64,000 bases of DNA, taken from the NCBI GenBank assembly GCA_964017185.1, contig OZ024880.1, forward strand, positions 33,508,329-33,572,328, in the 5' to 3' direction. Position 1 is the first letter of the stretch. Each line of letters opens with the position of its first letter. A program made the position numbers and the translations under genes. Under the pieces are notes generated by a model. It saw only the letters and a program-made list of their open reading frames with translations. It was not told where the DNA came from and ran no database searches. Source of the stretch: Rugalucina vietnamica (lineage: Eukaryota; Mollusca; Bivalvia; Lucinida; Lucinidae). Below, one piece after another: positions 21,701 to 28,991 of this stretch.

Positions 21701-22406
21701 TGAGACTGGCCAATCTACCAGACTTACATGGAACACACATCAAAATGTGCCTGAAGAAGTCAGATGACTTACCTTTGTAGTAGTGCTAGGTATAATATAC
21801 ACTTGTATCGCCTTGCGGTACAAGCTGGTTTTTACAGTGACGCGGAAGAGGGTTAGATTAGCACGCAAGAGATCCTGGTTCGATCCTCGGCCAGGGCAAA
21901 AAGGTAATTAGCATATTTTTCACCTGTTACATTTGGTGCCCAGCGTAAAATGACCCATCCGATGGCTTGGAGCACATCTGTGTCAATCTTAGGTTAGTGA
22001 ATGTCTAATTGAGATTCGGGGACGAATCTAAAATGGAGGGGGAATATGTAGTTGATACTCGGCTGGGGCAAAAAGGTGATTAGCGTATTTTTCACCTGTT
22101 ACACCTTGGTGTTTACGTCCGTAAGAAATAAGAAATAGTTTTCTATTGTCCAGTAATTGTACTTGTAGGTAAGCGATCCTTTGGGCTGCTTGTTTAACAT
22201 CTAAACAAAAGGAATGTCAGGTATTTACGGGCAAAATGTTATTTCTAATTTTCAGATTACCTACTTTAGATGGTCCCTTGTTGACAGAACTCCAGCACAT
22301 CCAAACCAAGGCTCCTGAGTTCTTCTACACGTGTTTGAAATCTGAGTTTGACTTCACTGTTACTGAAGTTCTAAAGTTTTCTAAGTGTCTACGAACCTTA
22401 ACATAG
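14145..22406 (+). CDS. ARM-TIR-SAM protein, eight exons (TIR NADase candidate)
   Basis: The join of 14145-15758, 16336-16528, 17411-17542, 18031-18159, 19039-19140, 19415-19627, 20415-20553 and 22256-22406 gives 2,673 nt, 890 codons plus TAG. Every intron is GT-AG and every phase matches. Residues 1-302: disordered, Asn/Ser/Asp/Glu-rich. About 303-640: ARM-like helices, for example GLCNLAVNDENKIRMVKNGV and HAARGTIWEL. About 650-780: TIR with HIMISYQWD, AGYKVWMDVEHM, SQKYKDSPNC and DGWLG...GTRLYFDVY. E695 in GSTLEAM occupies the place of the catalytic glutamate of SARM1 (E642). About 820-885: SAM-like, SDVQSWLSSVGCQDLI...PLLTELQ. SARM1 and its TIR relatives cleave NAD+ and act in axon loss or innate immunity; activity here is inferred. 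SARM1 itself runs ARM-SAM-SAM-TIR, so this order is different and orthology is not claimed. The MGTHLGKR start fits the N-myristoylation pattern. Confidence 0.9.
15768..16036 (+). mobile_element. MITE2 copy in intron 1
   Basis: CATTAAAAAAACATGCCC to CATGTTTTTCTGATG, with central inverted arms GTGGGTAC...GTACCCAC. It starts directly after the donor sequence GTTGGTATA of exon 1. Confidence 0.85.
16336..16528 (+). CDS. exon 2: ARM repeats
   Basis: Preceded by TTTTATTTCAG and followed by GTAGGT. Codes GLCNLAVNDENKIRMVKNGV to MRDMTGIME (residues 539-602) and ends in phase 1. Typical ARM repeat helices (LCNLA, LWSLAFHH). Confidence 0.92.
16627..16897 (+). mobile_element. MITE2 copy in intron 2
   Basis: CATTACAAAAACTTGCCC to GGATATGTTTTCCTGATG with both hairpin arms. 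The inner stem (ACTGCCTCGGTGATGCGGTTC) has decayed compared with 36.6 kb. Confidence 0.85.
16918..17155 (+). mobile_element. MITE1 copy in intron 2
   Basis: Contains the family body: CTGTGCAGTAACTGCACAG palindrome (partly tandem), ACCTTTGTTTTAGC, CACGGATAGTACAATC and AATTTCAAGCTTCTAG. The termini are degraded. Confidence 0.7.
17411..17542 (+). CDS. exon 3: end of ARM region and linker
   Basis: Preceded by ATCAATGTTTTCAG and followed by GTAGTT. Codes KLRSLEFPENYSDDDE...HAARGTIWELENTS (about residues 603-646), closing the ARM region and starting a Ser-rich linker. Phase 1 at both ends. Confidence 0.9.
17812..18014 (-). mobile_element. MITE1 copy ending 16 nt before exon 4
   Basis: Reads CCTCATGAGAAAACCAAC on the left to GGTTTTCTCACGACTTTGCTC on the right, inverted relative to the 35.9-kb copy (GCTAGAGGCTGGAAATTTTG first, then GCGAAAACAAAGGC). 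The exon 4 acceptor TATATTGTTAG lies just beyond its right end. Confidence 0.7.
18031..18159 (+). CDS. exon 4: first half of the TIR domain
   Basis: Codes ELKDANLPHIMISYQWD...LRQAGYKVWMDVEHM (about residues 647-689). Contains strand A (IMISY) and the BB-loop segment (GYKVWMD). Followed by GTAAGT. Confidence 0.93.
18198..18405 (-). mobile_element. MITE1 copy in intron 4
   Basis: Contains TAGGCTAGAAGCTTGAAATTTT, GCGCTGATCAGCTGTGCAG and GTCTGGTTTTCTCATGATG in minus-family order. Internal T run added. Confidence 0.65.
18940..19030 (+). mobile_element. MITE2 relic at the exon 5 acceptor
   Basis: CCCACAATCTACGTTTTGAGC and AACTAAGAAAAATA match the right hairpin arm, and CATGGACATGTTTTCATCA resembles the MITE2 terminus. 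Exon 5 starts at 19,039, so the relic would contribute the polypyrimidine tract. Confidence 0.5.
19039..19140 (+). CDS. exon 5: TIR catalytic segment
   Basis: Codes TGSTLEAMALAVERAAVILI...KYKDSPNCRT (residues 690-723). The glutamate of LEAM is residue 695. Preceded by TCACTATTTCAG and followed by GTGAGA. Confidence 0.93.
19415..19627 (+). CDS. exon 6: second half of the TIR domain
   Basis: Codes EAEYVYRLHKDFVPLRLQQD...GWLGIMVGTRLYFDVY...LVKELRDRG (about residues 724-794). Preceded by CTTTTGTTGCAG and followed by GTGAGA. Confidence 0.93.
19660..19893 (-). mobile_element. MITE1 copy in intron 6
   Basis: GGGTTTCCAACCAGAACTGAC, ACAAACCAGCCTGTACAATC, GGCTAGAAGCTTGAAATTT and CTACTGCACAGCTCATCTG in inverted family order, to GACCTGGCTCATA. 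Confidence 0.75.
20038..20266 (+). mobile_element. second MITE1 copy in intron 6
   Basis: TATGAGCTGCTGCATAAGAAAAC on the left, then GCGAAAACAAAGGC, CAGCACCTTTGTTTTCGC, CTTCTAGC and GACCTGGTTGGAAACCC to TTTTTCTCATGC. It lies in opposite orientation to the copy at 19.66 kb, so transcripts of this intron could form a long intramolecular duplex. Confidence 0.75.
20415..20553 (+). CDS. exon 7: linker and start of the SAM domain
   Basis: Codes GMIIPTRMTSREAVPLLPS then WSHSDVQSWLSSVGCQDLIN (about residues 795-840). Ends in phase 2 before GTAAAT. The W..SDVQ.WL..VG pattern is that of SAM helix 1-2. Confidence 0.9.
20567..20700 (+). mobile_element. MITE2, left half only
   Basis: ATTACAGAAACAAGTCCATGC through TTTTTCTTGTTTTTGCTCAAAC to the start of the central hairpin. 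The right half is replaced by a Rep1 copy. Confidence 0.7.
20731..21083 (+). repeat. Rep1 copy in intron 7
   Basis: Core form from AGAAGCTGAGGGTGAGG to GCCTACTTGTACCTTTTT. Very close to the 46.3-kb copy; both have GGATCCTGTAAAAC where most have GGTACCTGTAAAAC. Confidence 0.85.
21084..21837. other. unassigned repeat-like DNA in intron 7
   Basis: Internal direct similarity (GAAGCATGCATCTATAGGAACGG at about 21,196 and a GAAGCATCTGTAGGAACGG copy near 21,510) and an inverted stretch suggest an unrecognised transposon. No coding motif. Confidence 0.4.
21838..22030 (+). mobile_element. SINE-like element with tRNA-type B box, intron 7
   Basis: GAGATCCTGGTTCGATCCTCG contains a Pol III B box (GGTTCGATCC), followed by a body AAAAGGTAATTAGCATATTTTTC. 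A second body fragment (GGGGCAAAAAGGTGATTAGCG) lies near 22,063. The A-box half is weak. Confidence 0.5.
22256..22406 (+). CDS. exon 8: end of SAM domain and stop
   Basis: Preceded by ATTTCTAATTTTCAG. Codes LPTLDGPLLTELQHIQTKAP to KFSKCLRTLT, then TAG (residues 841-890). The DG..LL.EL and the following helices fit the C-terminal half of a SAM domain. No obvious AATAAA was found close downstream. Confidence 0.9.
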
Positions 22407-22499
22407 AGGATATGATTATGAACGCTCGTAAAATGAAGAATAGAAGTTAAAATGTGGATTGAGAAAAGGAGACCTTTGCTCTAGCTTGCCATTCCATAA

Positions 22500-22760
22500 T
22501 GCATCATTTCAAGCTTATTGCCATCTCCTTTGGTTGTACACTCCACTTTGCTTTAGTTCAAAACTATGAATATCGAGCCCGCACTGGCCACATGTGGGAC
22601 AAGCCAAGTTCTGCTTGCAGGTGTGCCAGGTGGTTTTTCTCGGGGTTCTCCCGTTTTCGCCCACCTACTGATTGGCCCGTCTCATATGAGCTGAAATTAT
22701 CTTGAAAGGGATGTGAAACTGAATTTAAAAAAAAAAACAAAAAAAAACAAAAAAAAACAA
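22500..22760 (+). mobile_element. SINE-like repeat with A-rich tail
   Basis: The block GCAGGTGTGCCAGGTGG, TTTTCTCGGGGTTCTCCCG, CGCCCACCTACTGATTGG, TCTCATATGAGCTGAAAT recurs inverted at 53,240-53,345. Here it ends in an (AAAAAAAC)n tail at 22,725-22,760. Head not resolved. Confidence 0.6.
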
Positions 22761-22849
22761 TGAATATTCCCTATTCTGATACACAACTCTACTTTCTGCA
22801 TGAAAAGCTTCTATTAAAATATTGAGACACTGCATCAGCAAATCCACAA

Positions 22850-23034
22850 TCTGCATATGCAAAAACAAAAGCTCAGAGCTGCACAGTTTTTTTGCTACAC
22901 AATTAGAACAATCCCTCTTCTTCTTAAACCTGAAATTTCAAGCTTCCAGCTTTTTTCTGAGACTGTACAGGTGGGGTTGTGACAAACCTGATCGGAAACA
23001 TACCAAAGACCTTTTTTCGCGTCGGGGCTCATTT
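22850..23034 (+). mobile_element. MITE1 copy
   Basis: GCATATGCAAAAACAAAAGC, TCCCTCTTCTTCTTAAACC, TTTCAAGCTTCCAGC and TTTTTCGCGTCGGGGCTC. Central palindrome lost. Confidence 0.65.
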
Positions 23035-23049
23035 AGTACATATGTGCTA

Positions 23050-23900
23050 ATATGATTTCTCTCTGCAGGGGTTTCATTTTCGTTGTCAAAGCATTTGTTC
23101 GTTAGAGCCAATTCTGTCTTTAGATATTTTCATTGGGATGATATTTATGATGGGATTTCCTTGTTATTTTTTGTTTCCTTGTAAACATGCCATAATTAAC
23201 TTTCCTTTTCAACTTAATATAATTTCATCTAGTCAATCCTGTTTATGTATTGAAATGCCATACCAGTTTATATTTGACCAGTCTGTGGGATTTTGAACCA
23301 GGTAGACAATAATCACGAAAGACTATGACTTAAAAATTGTTGATTTGAAGAAGGTGTTGTACTATATGTGTAGTTAACAAAATCAAAGAGGCTGATCAAC
23401 TGCACAGCTGATGTGTGTCTTTGTTTTTACATACGTAAAATCCAGTTTCCTCATAATGTTGCTAATAGTCTGTCTCCAGGGGAGGTATTTGGGGATGAAA
23501 TAATTCCTTTTGTGGAAACATTCATTTAGCCACATATTATCACAACACATTTTCATGGGGATGATATTTATGATGGTATTTCCTTATTTTTGATTCTTTT
23601 TCTAAACATGCCGTATATAACTGTTGTTTTCTTATTATAATTTCATCTAGTCTTTACTGTCATATTTGAGCCGGGTCATGAGAAAACTTGATTTTTGCCT
23701 ATGCGAAAACAAAGCCGCAGATTAGCAGTGCAGTAACTGCACAACTGATCAGCACCTTTGTTTTAGCTTCACGGATACTACAATTCCTCTGCTACCTATA
23801 GCCAAAATTTCAAGCTTCTAGCCTTCTACTGTAGCTGCACAAGCCAGTGTCAGACCTGGTCAGAAACCCCAAAGACTGGTTTCCTCTAGTCGCTGCTTAT
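23050..23900 (+). repeat. tandem segmental duplication, copy 1
   Basis: GATTTCTCTCTGCAGGG, CAATTCTGTCTTTAGATATTTTC and GGGATGATATTTATGATGGG, then MITE1 pieces (23,335-23,468 and 23,665-23,890), recur in the same order at 24,490-25,350. No coding frame is conserved between the copies. Confidence 0.8.
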
Positions 23901-23923
23901 TTTGTATGTGCTTATCTGATTTC

Positions 23924-24492
23924 CGGTGCGTTCCTTTACCGGAATGGACCGGAATGGGCCTGATTACCGGAATGGACTACCGGAATGGACATTTATATGT
24001 GTCCTTGAGTACTTTTCATTTGGTTTTTGATGACAGATTGACCTAGAATATACACAGATGGTGATAAATTCAAGAATCATGTGATTTAAATACAGTTAAA
24101 CTGTGCTCCATGCGGTGGGGTCGCCTAGGTCAGGTGTTCATATATGCTTATAATAGGTCCCTGTCACAGTGTCAGTACATTTTCACTCATTTCTTCTTCT
24201 ATTCACCCCTGCATTTACTGTAGAACAATCACTGATGGCCTCTATACGTTTCAATCAAAGAAACCTCCGAACAGTGGCCCCACCCCGAACCCCACCACTG
24301 AGTTACCTTAACCACCCTGGGAAGTCAGTTTTGCTATATTGAGATGAATTTTATCTTATGCAAACTATTCATATGACTATAGAAGTACATTATATGCAGA
24401 TAAGACGCATTTAAAGCTCCTGAAGCCATAGCATGATGTCCATTCCGGTAATTAGGCCCATTCCGGTCTATTCCGGTAAAGGAACGCACCCT
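23924..24492. mobile_element. 569-bp hAT-like MITE between the two copies
   Basis: Inverted ends GGTGCGTTCCTTTACCGGAA at left and its complement at right, over about 50 bp built from ACCGGAATGG repeats. Flanks CTGATTTC (23,916-23,923) and TTGATTTC (24,493-24,500) are an 8-bp duplication with one mismatch. The paralogous site at 23,055 lacks the element. Confidence 0.7.
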
Positions 24493-25350
24493 TTGATTTC
24501 TCTCTGCAGGAGTGGAGTTTGAGATGGATTTATGTATCTTTGTTAACACATTTGTTCGTGACAGCCAATTCTGTCTTTAGATATTTTCATTGGGATGATA
24601 TTTATGATGGGATTTCCTTATTTGTTAGTTTTTGTTTCCTTGTAAACATGTCATTGATAGCTTTCCTTTTCAACTTAGTATGATTTCATCTAGTCAATCC
24701 TGTTTATGTATTGAAATGCCATACCTGTTTATATTTGACATGTTTGTTGGGTTTTGAACCAGGTAGACCATAATCACAAAAGGCTATGCCTAAAAAATTG
24801 TTGATTTGAAGAAGAGGTTGTACTATCCGTGCAGTTAACAAAATCAATGAGGCTGATCGACTGCGCAGCTGATTGATGTGTGTATTGTTTTCACGTATGT
24901 AAAATCCAGTTTTCTCATAATATGGCTCATCTAAAATGTTCTATTCTGATTCTGTCTCAAGGAGAGATATTTGGGATGATATCATTCCTTTTGTGGAAAC
25001 ATTCATTTAGCCACATATTGGCTCAACACATTTTCATGGGGATGATATTTATGATGGTATTTCCTTATTTTTGATTCTATTTCTAAACATGCCATATATA
25101 ACTGTTGTTTTCTTATTGTAATTTCATCTAGTCATATTTGAGCAGCAGCATGAGAAAACTTGGTTTTTGTCTATGCGGATCAGCTGTGTAGTAACCGCAC
25201 AGCTGATCAGCGCCTTTGTTTTAGCTTCATGCATAGTATGTATAACCCAAATTTCAAGATTCTAGGTATTTTCTGTGACTGTACAGACTGGTTTGTGTCA
25301 GACCTGCTTGGGAACCCGGAAGACCTGTTTTCTCGAGTCATGGCTCATTT
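24490..25350 (+). repeat. tandem segmental duplication, copy 2
   Basis: Same order as 23,050-23,900: CTCTCTGCAGG, CTGTCTTTAGATATTTTC, CTTTTGTGGAAACATTCATTTAG, ending with a MITE1 (about 25,140-25,345). Offset is about 1.44 kb including the hAT-like MITE. Confidence 0.8.
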
Positions 25351-25381
25351 ATGTATTGAATTGCCATACCTGTTTATATTA

Positions 25382-25569
25382 CAGTTCAACCTCAATATAA
25401 CACACCTCACTATTAAACAGGTTTCAATATAACACGGCCATGTCAAGGCTCCCAAACTGATTATTTCACTATATGTCTCTTCTAAGTAATCTCATTATAA
25501 CACAGTTTCACTTATAACACAGTCTGATTCTATGGACCCCAAAGATAGTGGTAAAATGAGGTTGGTCTG
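25382..25569 (+). mobile_element. pogo/Tigger-like MITE
   Basis: CAGTTCAACCTCAATATAAC at left, AATGAGGTTGGTCTG at right, flanked by TA on both sides. Interior has ACACGGCCATGTC and TTCACTTATAACACAG. TA duplication and CAGTT ends fit the pogo branch of Tc1/mariner. Confidence 0.65.
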
Positions 25570-25885
25570 TAATCACCTTGAAGTCACACCACAAAAACAA
25601 CTTATAATATATTTTCCATATTTATAGTATTTATCTAGTTCTGTTTAGCTTAAAAAAAAATTAAAATCTGTGAATACTTGATCTACCTTTGTAAACATGC
25701 CAGAAGTATCAATTTGTTTTTGTTTTCGTCACTAGTCATATTTTAGTTCACCTGAATTGAGGGCTTACACGGCATCTTTCCATTTATCTGTGTTTGTCTG
25801 CTGTGTGTCGTCAGTTTTTAACTTGAATAACACTGCAGAATCCCATGCTAAGTTCATGTAGACTCTGCATTTCCTTTCGATTTTT

Positions 25886-26020
25886 GGGTGAGGCGGTTCT
25901 AACGTGTACCCACATTGTATGTTTCGAGTGAAAAATAAAAAAAAAAAATCAAAATAATTTATATGAAATTTTCATTTATTTCTTCTGAAAAAAAAATATC
26001 TCTGTATATTGCATGGGCGT
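25886..26020 (-). mobile_element. MITE2, half copy, minus strand
   Basis: GAGGCGGTTCTAACGTGTACCC, then AAATTTTCATTTATTTC and TATATTGCATGGGCGTG, that is the left half read backward. Diverged. Confidence 0.6.
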
Positions 26021-26238
26021 GTAAAGTGTCTTTCAAAAGTTCCATTTCATTTTGTATTGACTATATTTTCATGTTTTCTGTCTACATCTCTGTTGTGCTT
26101 GTCACTTTTGTATTTAGTTGATGCTAAGTGGGAGGCACCTTTTTGGAAAGAGCTAGTTGGCTTGCTATCATGTGTTGTTAGATTTTTGTGATGTTTTCCA
26201 GCCTGGTGTCTGGTTTTGTATTCTAAAATTTAATTGTA

Positions 26239-26408
26239 CAGTTCAACCTCATTATAATGTGCCTCATTATAATGTGGTATTCAATATTACACAGCCATGT
26301 TATGGCGCCCAAAATGATCATTTTACTATATGTCTGTTGTAAGCAACCTTATTATTACATGGTTCACTTATAACACCCCAAAGACAGTGTTATAATGAGG
26401 TTTTCCCG
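26239..26408 (+). mobile_element. pogo/Tigger-like MITE, second copy
   Basis: CAGTTCAACCTCATTATAATG at left to GTGTTATAATGAGGTTTTCCC at right, preceded by TA. Same family as 25,382-25,569. Confidence 0.65.
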
Positions 26409-26459
26409 TACACTATGCCTTCGACTTTTTCAATCTTATTTCACCCTTTTTTCAATATA

Positions 26460-26738
26460 TTAGCGTGTTTCACCTATAACATGGTCTATTTCCTTGAACC
26501 ACAAAGATAGCATTATTATCATAGTGAAGTTGGCCTGTAAGTATGATGGAAAATATTCAAGAAACCAGAGCTCTATATATGACATAATTGACATGGGTGA
26601 TATTTGGACACCATGATTTTCAATTAGAATCTTTTTATAAAGAGGTTATTTACAATAGACATATAGCAAAATAATCACTTTGGGAATTATGTCATGGCTG
26701 TGTTGTATTGAAAACAGCATTATGATGAGGTTGAACTG
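26460..26738 (-). mobile_element. pogo/Tigger-like MITE fragments
   Basis: 26,460-26,550 has a right-half fragment (CACCTATAACATGG ... GTGAAGTTGGCCTG). 26,630-26,738 has a minus-strand left half ending GATGAGGTTGAACTG followed by TA. Both belong to the preceding family. Confidence 0.55.
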
Positions 26739-26744
26739 TACTTC

Positions 26745-27160
26745 AAAACGATTTTATTTAACCTTGCAACAAATCTGGCTTACTGTAGCAAGTGATATTT
26801 GTTGTGATCTTAAACTGTCTGCAATTGAGTTTTATATTCCACTGGTTCTCAAGGTACTGTTTTTATTTTCTAGTCATTGTTTTAACATATTTTACATTTT
26901 AAAGGCCAACTACCTTTTTTAACTTATTTGTACTAAAATATTTGGTTGTATTAACATATCATTTACATGACTCTTTAATATACAAATCTTATTTTACTAT
27001 GTTATTATAAATTGTTTTGTTTTAAGATTTATTCTGGTTATGCTAATTATGAATCATTAGTTAAGATTATATTAATTATTTTTATTATTTTGTTAACTTG
27101 TTACATTAAATTTTAAACATCAAACTGTGTTATTTGTTGCTACAAGAATGCAAGTCCAAT
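26745..27160. other. AT-rich, no recognised feature
   Basis: Strongly AT-rich with one long but featureless frame. No repeats noticed. Confidence 0.5.
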
Positions 27161-27165
27161 TCAGG

Positions 27166-27404
27166 ACCCAGTTGTTCAAAGCATCGTTAGCTTAACGATA
27201 TCGTTAAGACATAAATTTGTTAAGCAAGTATCAGCTAAAGTAACAAATACACTGTTATTTATTGTTGAAAAAATGTGAGAATCCTTTGCAGTGCAAAGGA
27301 TTCTCACATTTTTTCAACAAAAAATAACTGTATTTGTGATATCAATGTTTGAAATTTTAACGAAACGTTAACTAACGACGTCGTTAGTTTTGAACAACTG
27401 GCCC
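27166..27404. mobile_element. 239-bp MITE with perfect 29-bp-arm palindrome
   Basis: Ends ACCCAGTTGTTCAAA and GAACAACTGGCCC, with CAGG on each side as a possible 4-bp duplication. Subterminal CGTTAGC/GTTAAC words are also inverted. In the middle (27,262-27,320) two arms of 29 nt are exact inverses around one G: TTGTTGAAAAAATGTGAG... and its complement. Confidence 0.75.
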
Positions 27405-27474
27405 CAGGTATTTATAACAGACCATTCCAAGGCGATAGCTGTCTTGTAGTTTTCTGTTGCCTTTCATTACGAAA

Positions 27475-27718
27475 ACCTGCCCATGCAATATACAGAGATT
27501 TTTAAAGTTTGAAAAAATGATATTTTTCTCATTTTTGCTCAAAACATAGATTGTTGGTACAGGTTAGAACCGCCTCGGCGAGGCGGTTCTAATGAGTACC
27601 CACAATCTATGTTTTGGAGCAAAAATAAGAAAAATAGGTATACCCCTCCATTCCCCAGTTTTACTATATAAAAATGGGGTTTAAGGGGGTATTCATGGCA
27701 CGGACACGTTTTCCTGAT
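27475..27718 (+). mobile_element. MITE2 copy
   Basis: CATTACGAAAACCTGCCC to CACGGACACGTTTTCCTGAT, with GAACCGCCTCGGCGAGGCGG as an intact inner stem. Confidence 0.88.
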
Positions 27719-28137
27719 TTTTGATGCCAGATGCTATAATGTTTCACCTTATCTATACATGTTAGATTTATGAAGATGCTATTTCTGATTAACTGCAAGT
27801 TAGTCTTGAACTTTATCAGAGAACGACCAGGATCAGTAAATGCAGATTTTTTAAATGAAGGTATTGTTTATTCTGTCGATAACCATTTAATACTGCTATT
27901 CATCAGTGTTTCCTGAAATCAAAATTAATTGTATGTTATATTCTGTAAAGCATCGAATGCTGTCCGATATTGTGACCCCACGCTATTTCGCGGCAGAAAC
28001 ACTTTCCAGTTCCGTGCTGTGGAGGAGGTACTATGGGGGCATATTGCGGGATTAAAATTCATATCCCAGTCTTTTTCCCATTGTTATGTCCCATTGCACC
28101 ACTCATTCATTCGAGATTATCTATGATGCGTAGCTTC

Positions 28138-28145
28138 TATAAATA
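28138..28145 (+). promoter_or_regulatory. TATA box in the LTR
   Basis: TATAAATA about 57 bp into the LTR, suited to Pol II transcription starting within the LTR. The same box lies in the 3' LTR at 28,489-28,496. Confidence 0.55.
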
Positions 28146-28215
28146 GCACAGCTATTCGATACAATGTATCACATATGTACAATCTCTGACATACTGCGTC
28201 AGGGAGTCGACTCTT

Positions 28216-28269
28216 TGGCTCAGTGGTTAGAGCATTGGATTTCTACCCCGGCGGTCCGGGTTCGAATCC
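28216..28269 (+). promoter_or_regulatory. tRNA-like Pol III promoter inside the LTR
   Basis: A box TGGCTCAGTGG at 28,216-28,226 and B box GGTTCGAATCC at 28,259-28,269, repeated at +351 in the 3' LTR. The anticodon-loop position reads TTTCTAC (TCT). D-stem pairing is good, but the acceptor and half of the T stem do not pair, so this is a promoter-like relic and not a working tRNA. Confidence 0.7.
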
Positions 28270-28339
28270 CATCTGGGACGTGGGATTTTTCTTCAAGATA
28301 TGCATCACTTCTTAGTTACGAATTTTCATATTCGTAAGA

Positions 28340-28357
28340 TGGGGGCTCGTCGGAGAT
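28340..28357 (+). promoter_or_regulatory. primer-binding site, tRNA-Pro type
   Basis: TGGGGGCTCGTCGGAGAT abuts the 5' LTR. Against the standard proline PBS (TGGGGGCTCGTCCGGGAT) it matches 16 of 18, with the first 12 contiguous. Confidence 0.75.
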
Positions 28358-28432
28358 GGACCATTTGAGTCATTTAGTCATTATAATGACATTCTCGTAA
28401 TCATAAATGATTACTTCCTCGAAATGGGGGTG

Positions 28433-28690
28433 TGTTATGTCCCATTGCACCACTCATTCATTCGAGATTATCTATGATGCGTAGCTTCTATAAATAGCAC
28501 AGCTATTCGATACAATGTATCACATATGTACAATCTCTGACATACTGCGTCAGGGAGTCGACTCTTTGGCTCAGTGGTTAGAGCATTGGATTTCTACCCC
28601 GGCGGTCCGGGTTCGAATCCCATCTGGGACGTGGGATTTTTCTTCAAGATATGCATCATCTCTTAGTTACGAATTTTCATATTCGTAAGA
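28433..28690 (+). repeat. TRIM 3' LTR
   Basis: Second 258-bp direct repeat, followed at once by CCAT. Confidence 0.85.
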
Positions 28691-28712
28691 CCATTGTTAA
28701 AGTTTGTTAAAA

Positions 28713-28988
28713 GGTACATGTACTAGTAGGCAACGATCAGGAAAAGGCGCAGTCAGAAAGAGATTCCCACTCCAAAAACCGAGGTGGAAAAAAACTAAAT
28801 AAACAATCAGGTACTTTATCGAAAGCCGAATGAGCAACTATTTTCCCAATAGGTACCTAAACTAAAAATATGAAAACATACATAAGGCGCAGACAACACA
28901 AAAAATTAACACCAAGACATAAAACAATAAGAACCACCACAGAAGTATCGCCTTGGAACGATCAGTAATATAAAATTACAGGCAGGCT
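28713..28988 (-). repeat. Rep1 copy, minus strand
   Basis: Begins beside AAAAGGTACATGTACTAGTAGGC and runs to the CGATCAGTAATATAAAATTAC part of the core. The distal end is missing (joined to the tandem array at 28,992). Confidence 0.75.
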
Positions 28989-28991
28989 TAA

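Larger units (their letters stand above)
28082..28339 (+). repeat. TRIM 5' LTR
   Basis: 258 bp with a TATAAATA box at 28,138-28,145 and a tRNA-like block at about 28,209-28,280. Differs from the 3' LTR only in CACTTCTT versus CATCTCTT near the end. Confidence 0.85.
28082..28690 (+). mobile_element. TRIM: miniature LTR retroelement, 609 bp
   Basis: Two 258-bp direct repeats (28,082-28,339 and 28,433-28,690; two mismatches by eye) enclose only 93 bp. They begin TGTTATGTCCC and end CGTAAGA. The internal part begins directly with TGGGGGCTCGTC, which matches the standard tRNA-Pro primer-binding site, and ends with the purine-rich GAAATGGGGGTG before the second LTR. The flanks carry CCAT at 28,078-28,081 and 28,691-28,694, a 4-bp target duplication as made by retroviral-type integrases. 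There is no gag or pol, so it must be mobilised in trans. The LTRs end in GA rather than CA, which is atypical. Confidence 0.85.

Noticed and set aside
14145..22406. Calling the ARM-TIR-SAM gene a SARM1 orthologue
   Set aside because: Domain order differs and only one SAM-like domain is seen, so no gene symbol was given.
23050..25350. Coding exons duplicated downstream of the TIR gene (CTCTCTGCAG acceptors)
   Set aside because: Acceptor-like strings recur, but the following frames close quickly and are not conserved between the two copies.
28209..28280. Functional tRNA gene (also the copy at 28,560-28,631)
   Set aside because: A and B boxes are good, but acceptor and T stems do not pair, and the block lies inside an LTR duplicated exactly with it.
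28082..28690. Simple tandem duplication instead of an LTR element
   Set aside because: PBS directly after the first copy, a purine tract before the second, TG start and CCAT on both flanks fit an LTR insertion better.
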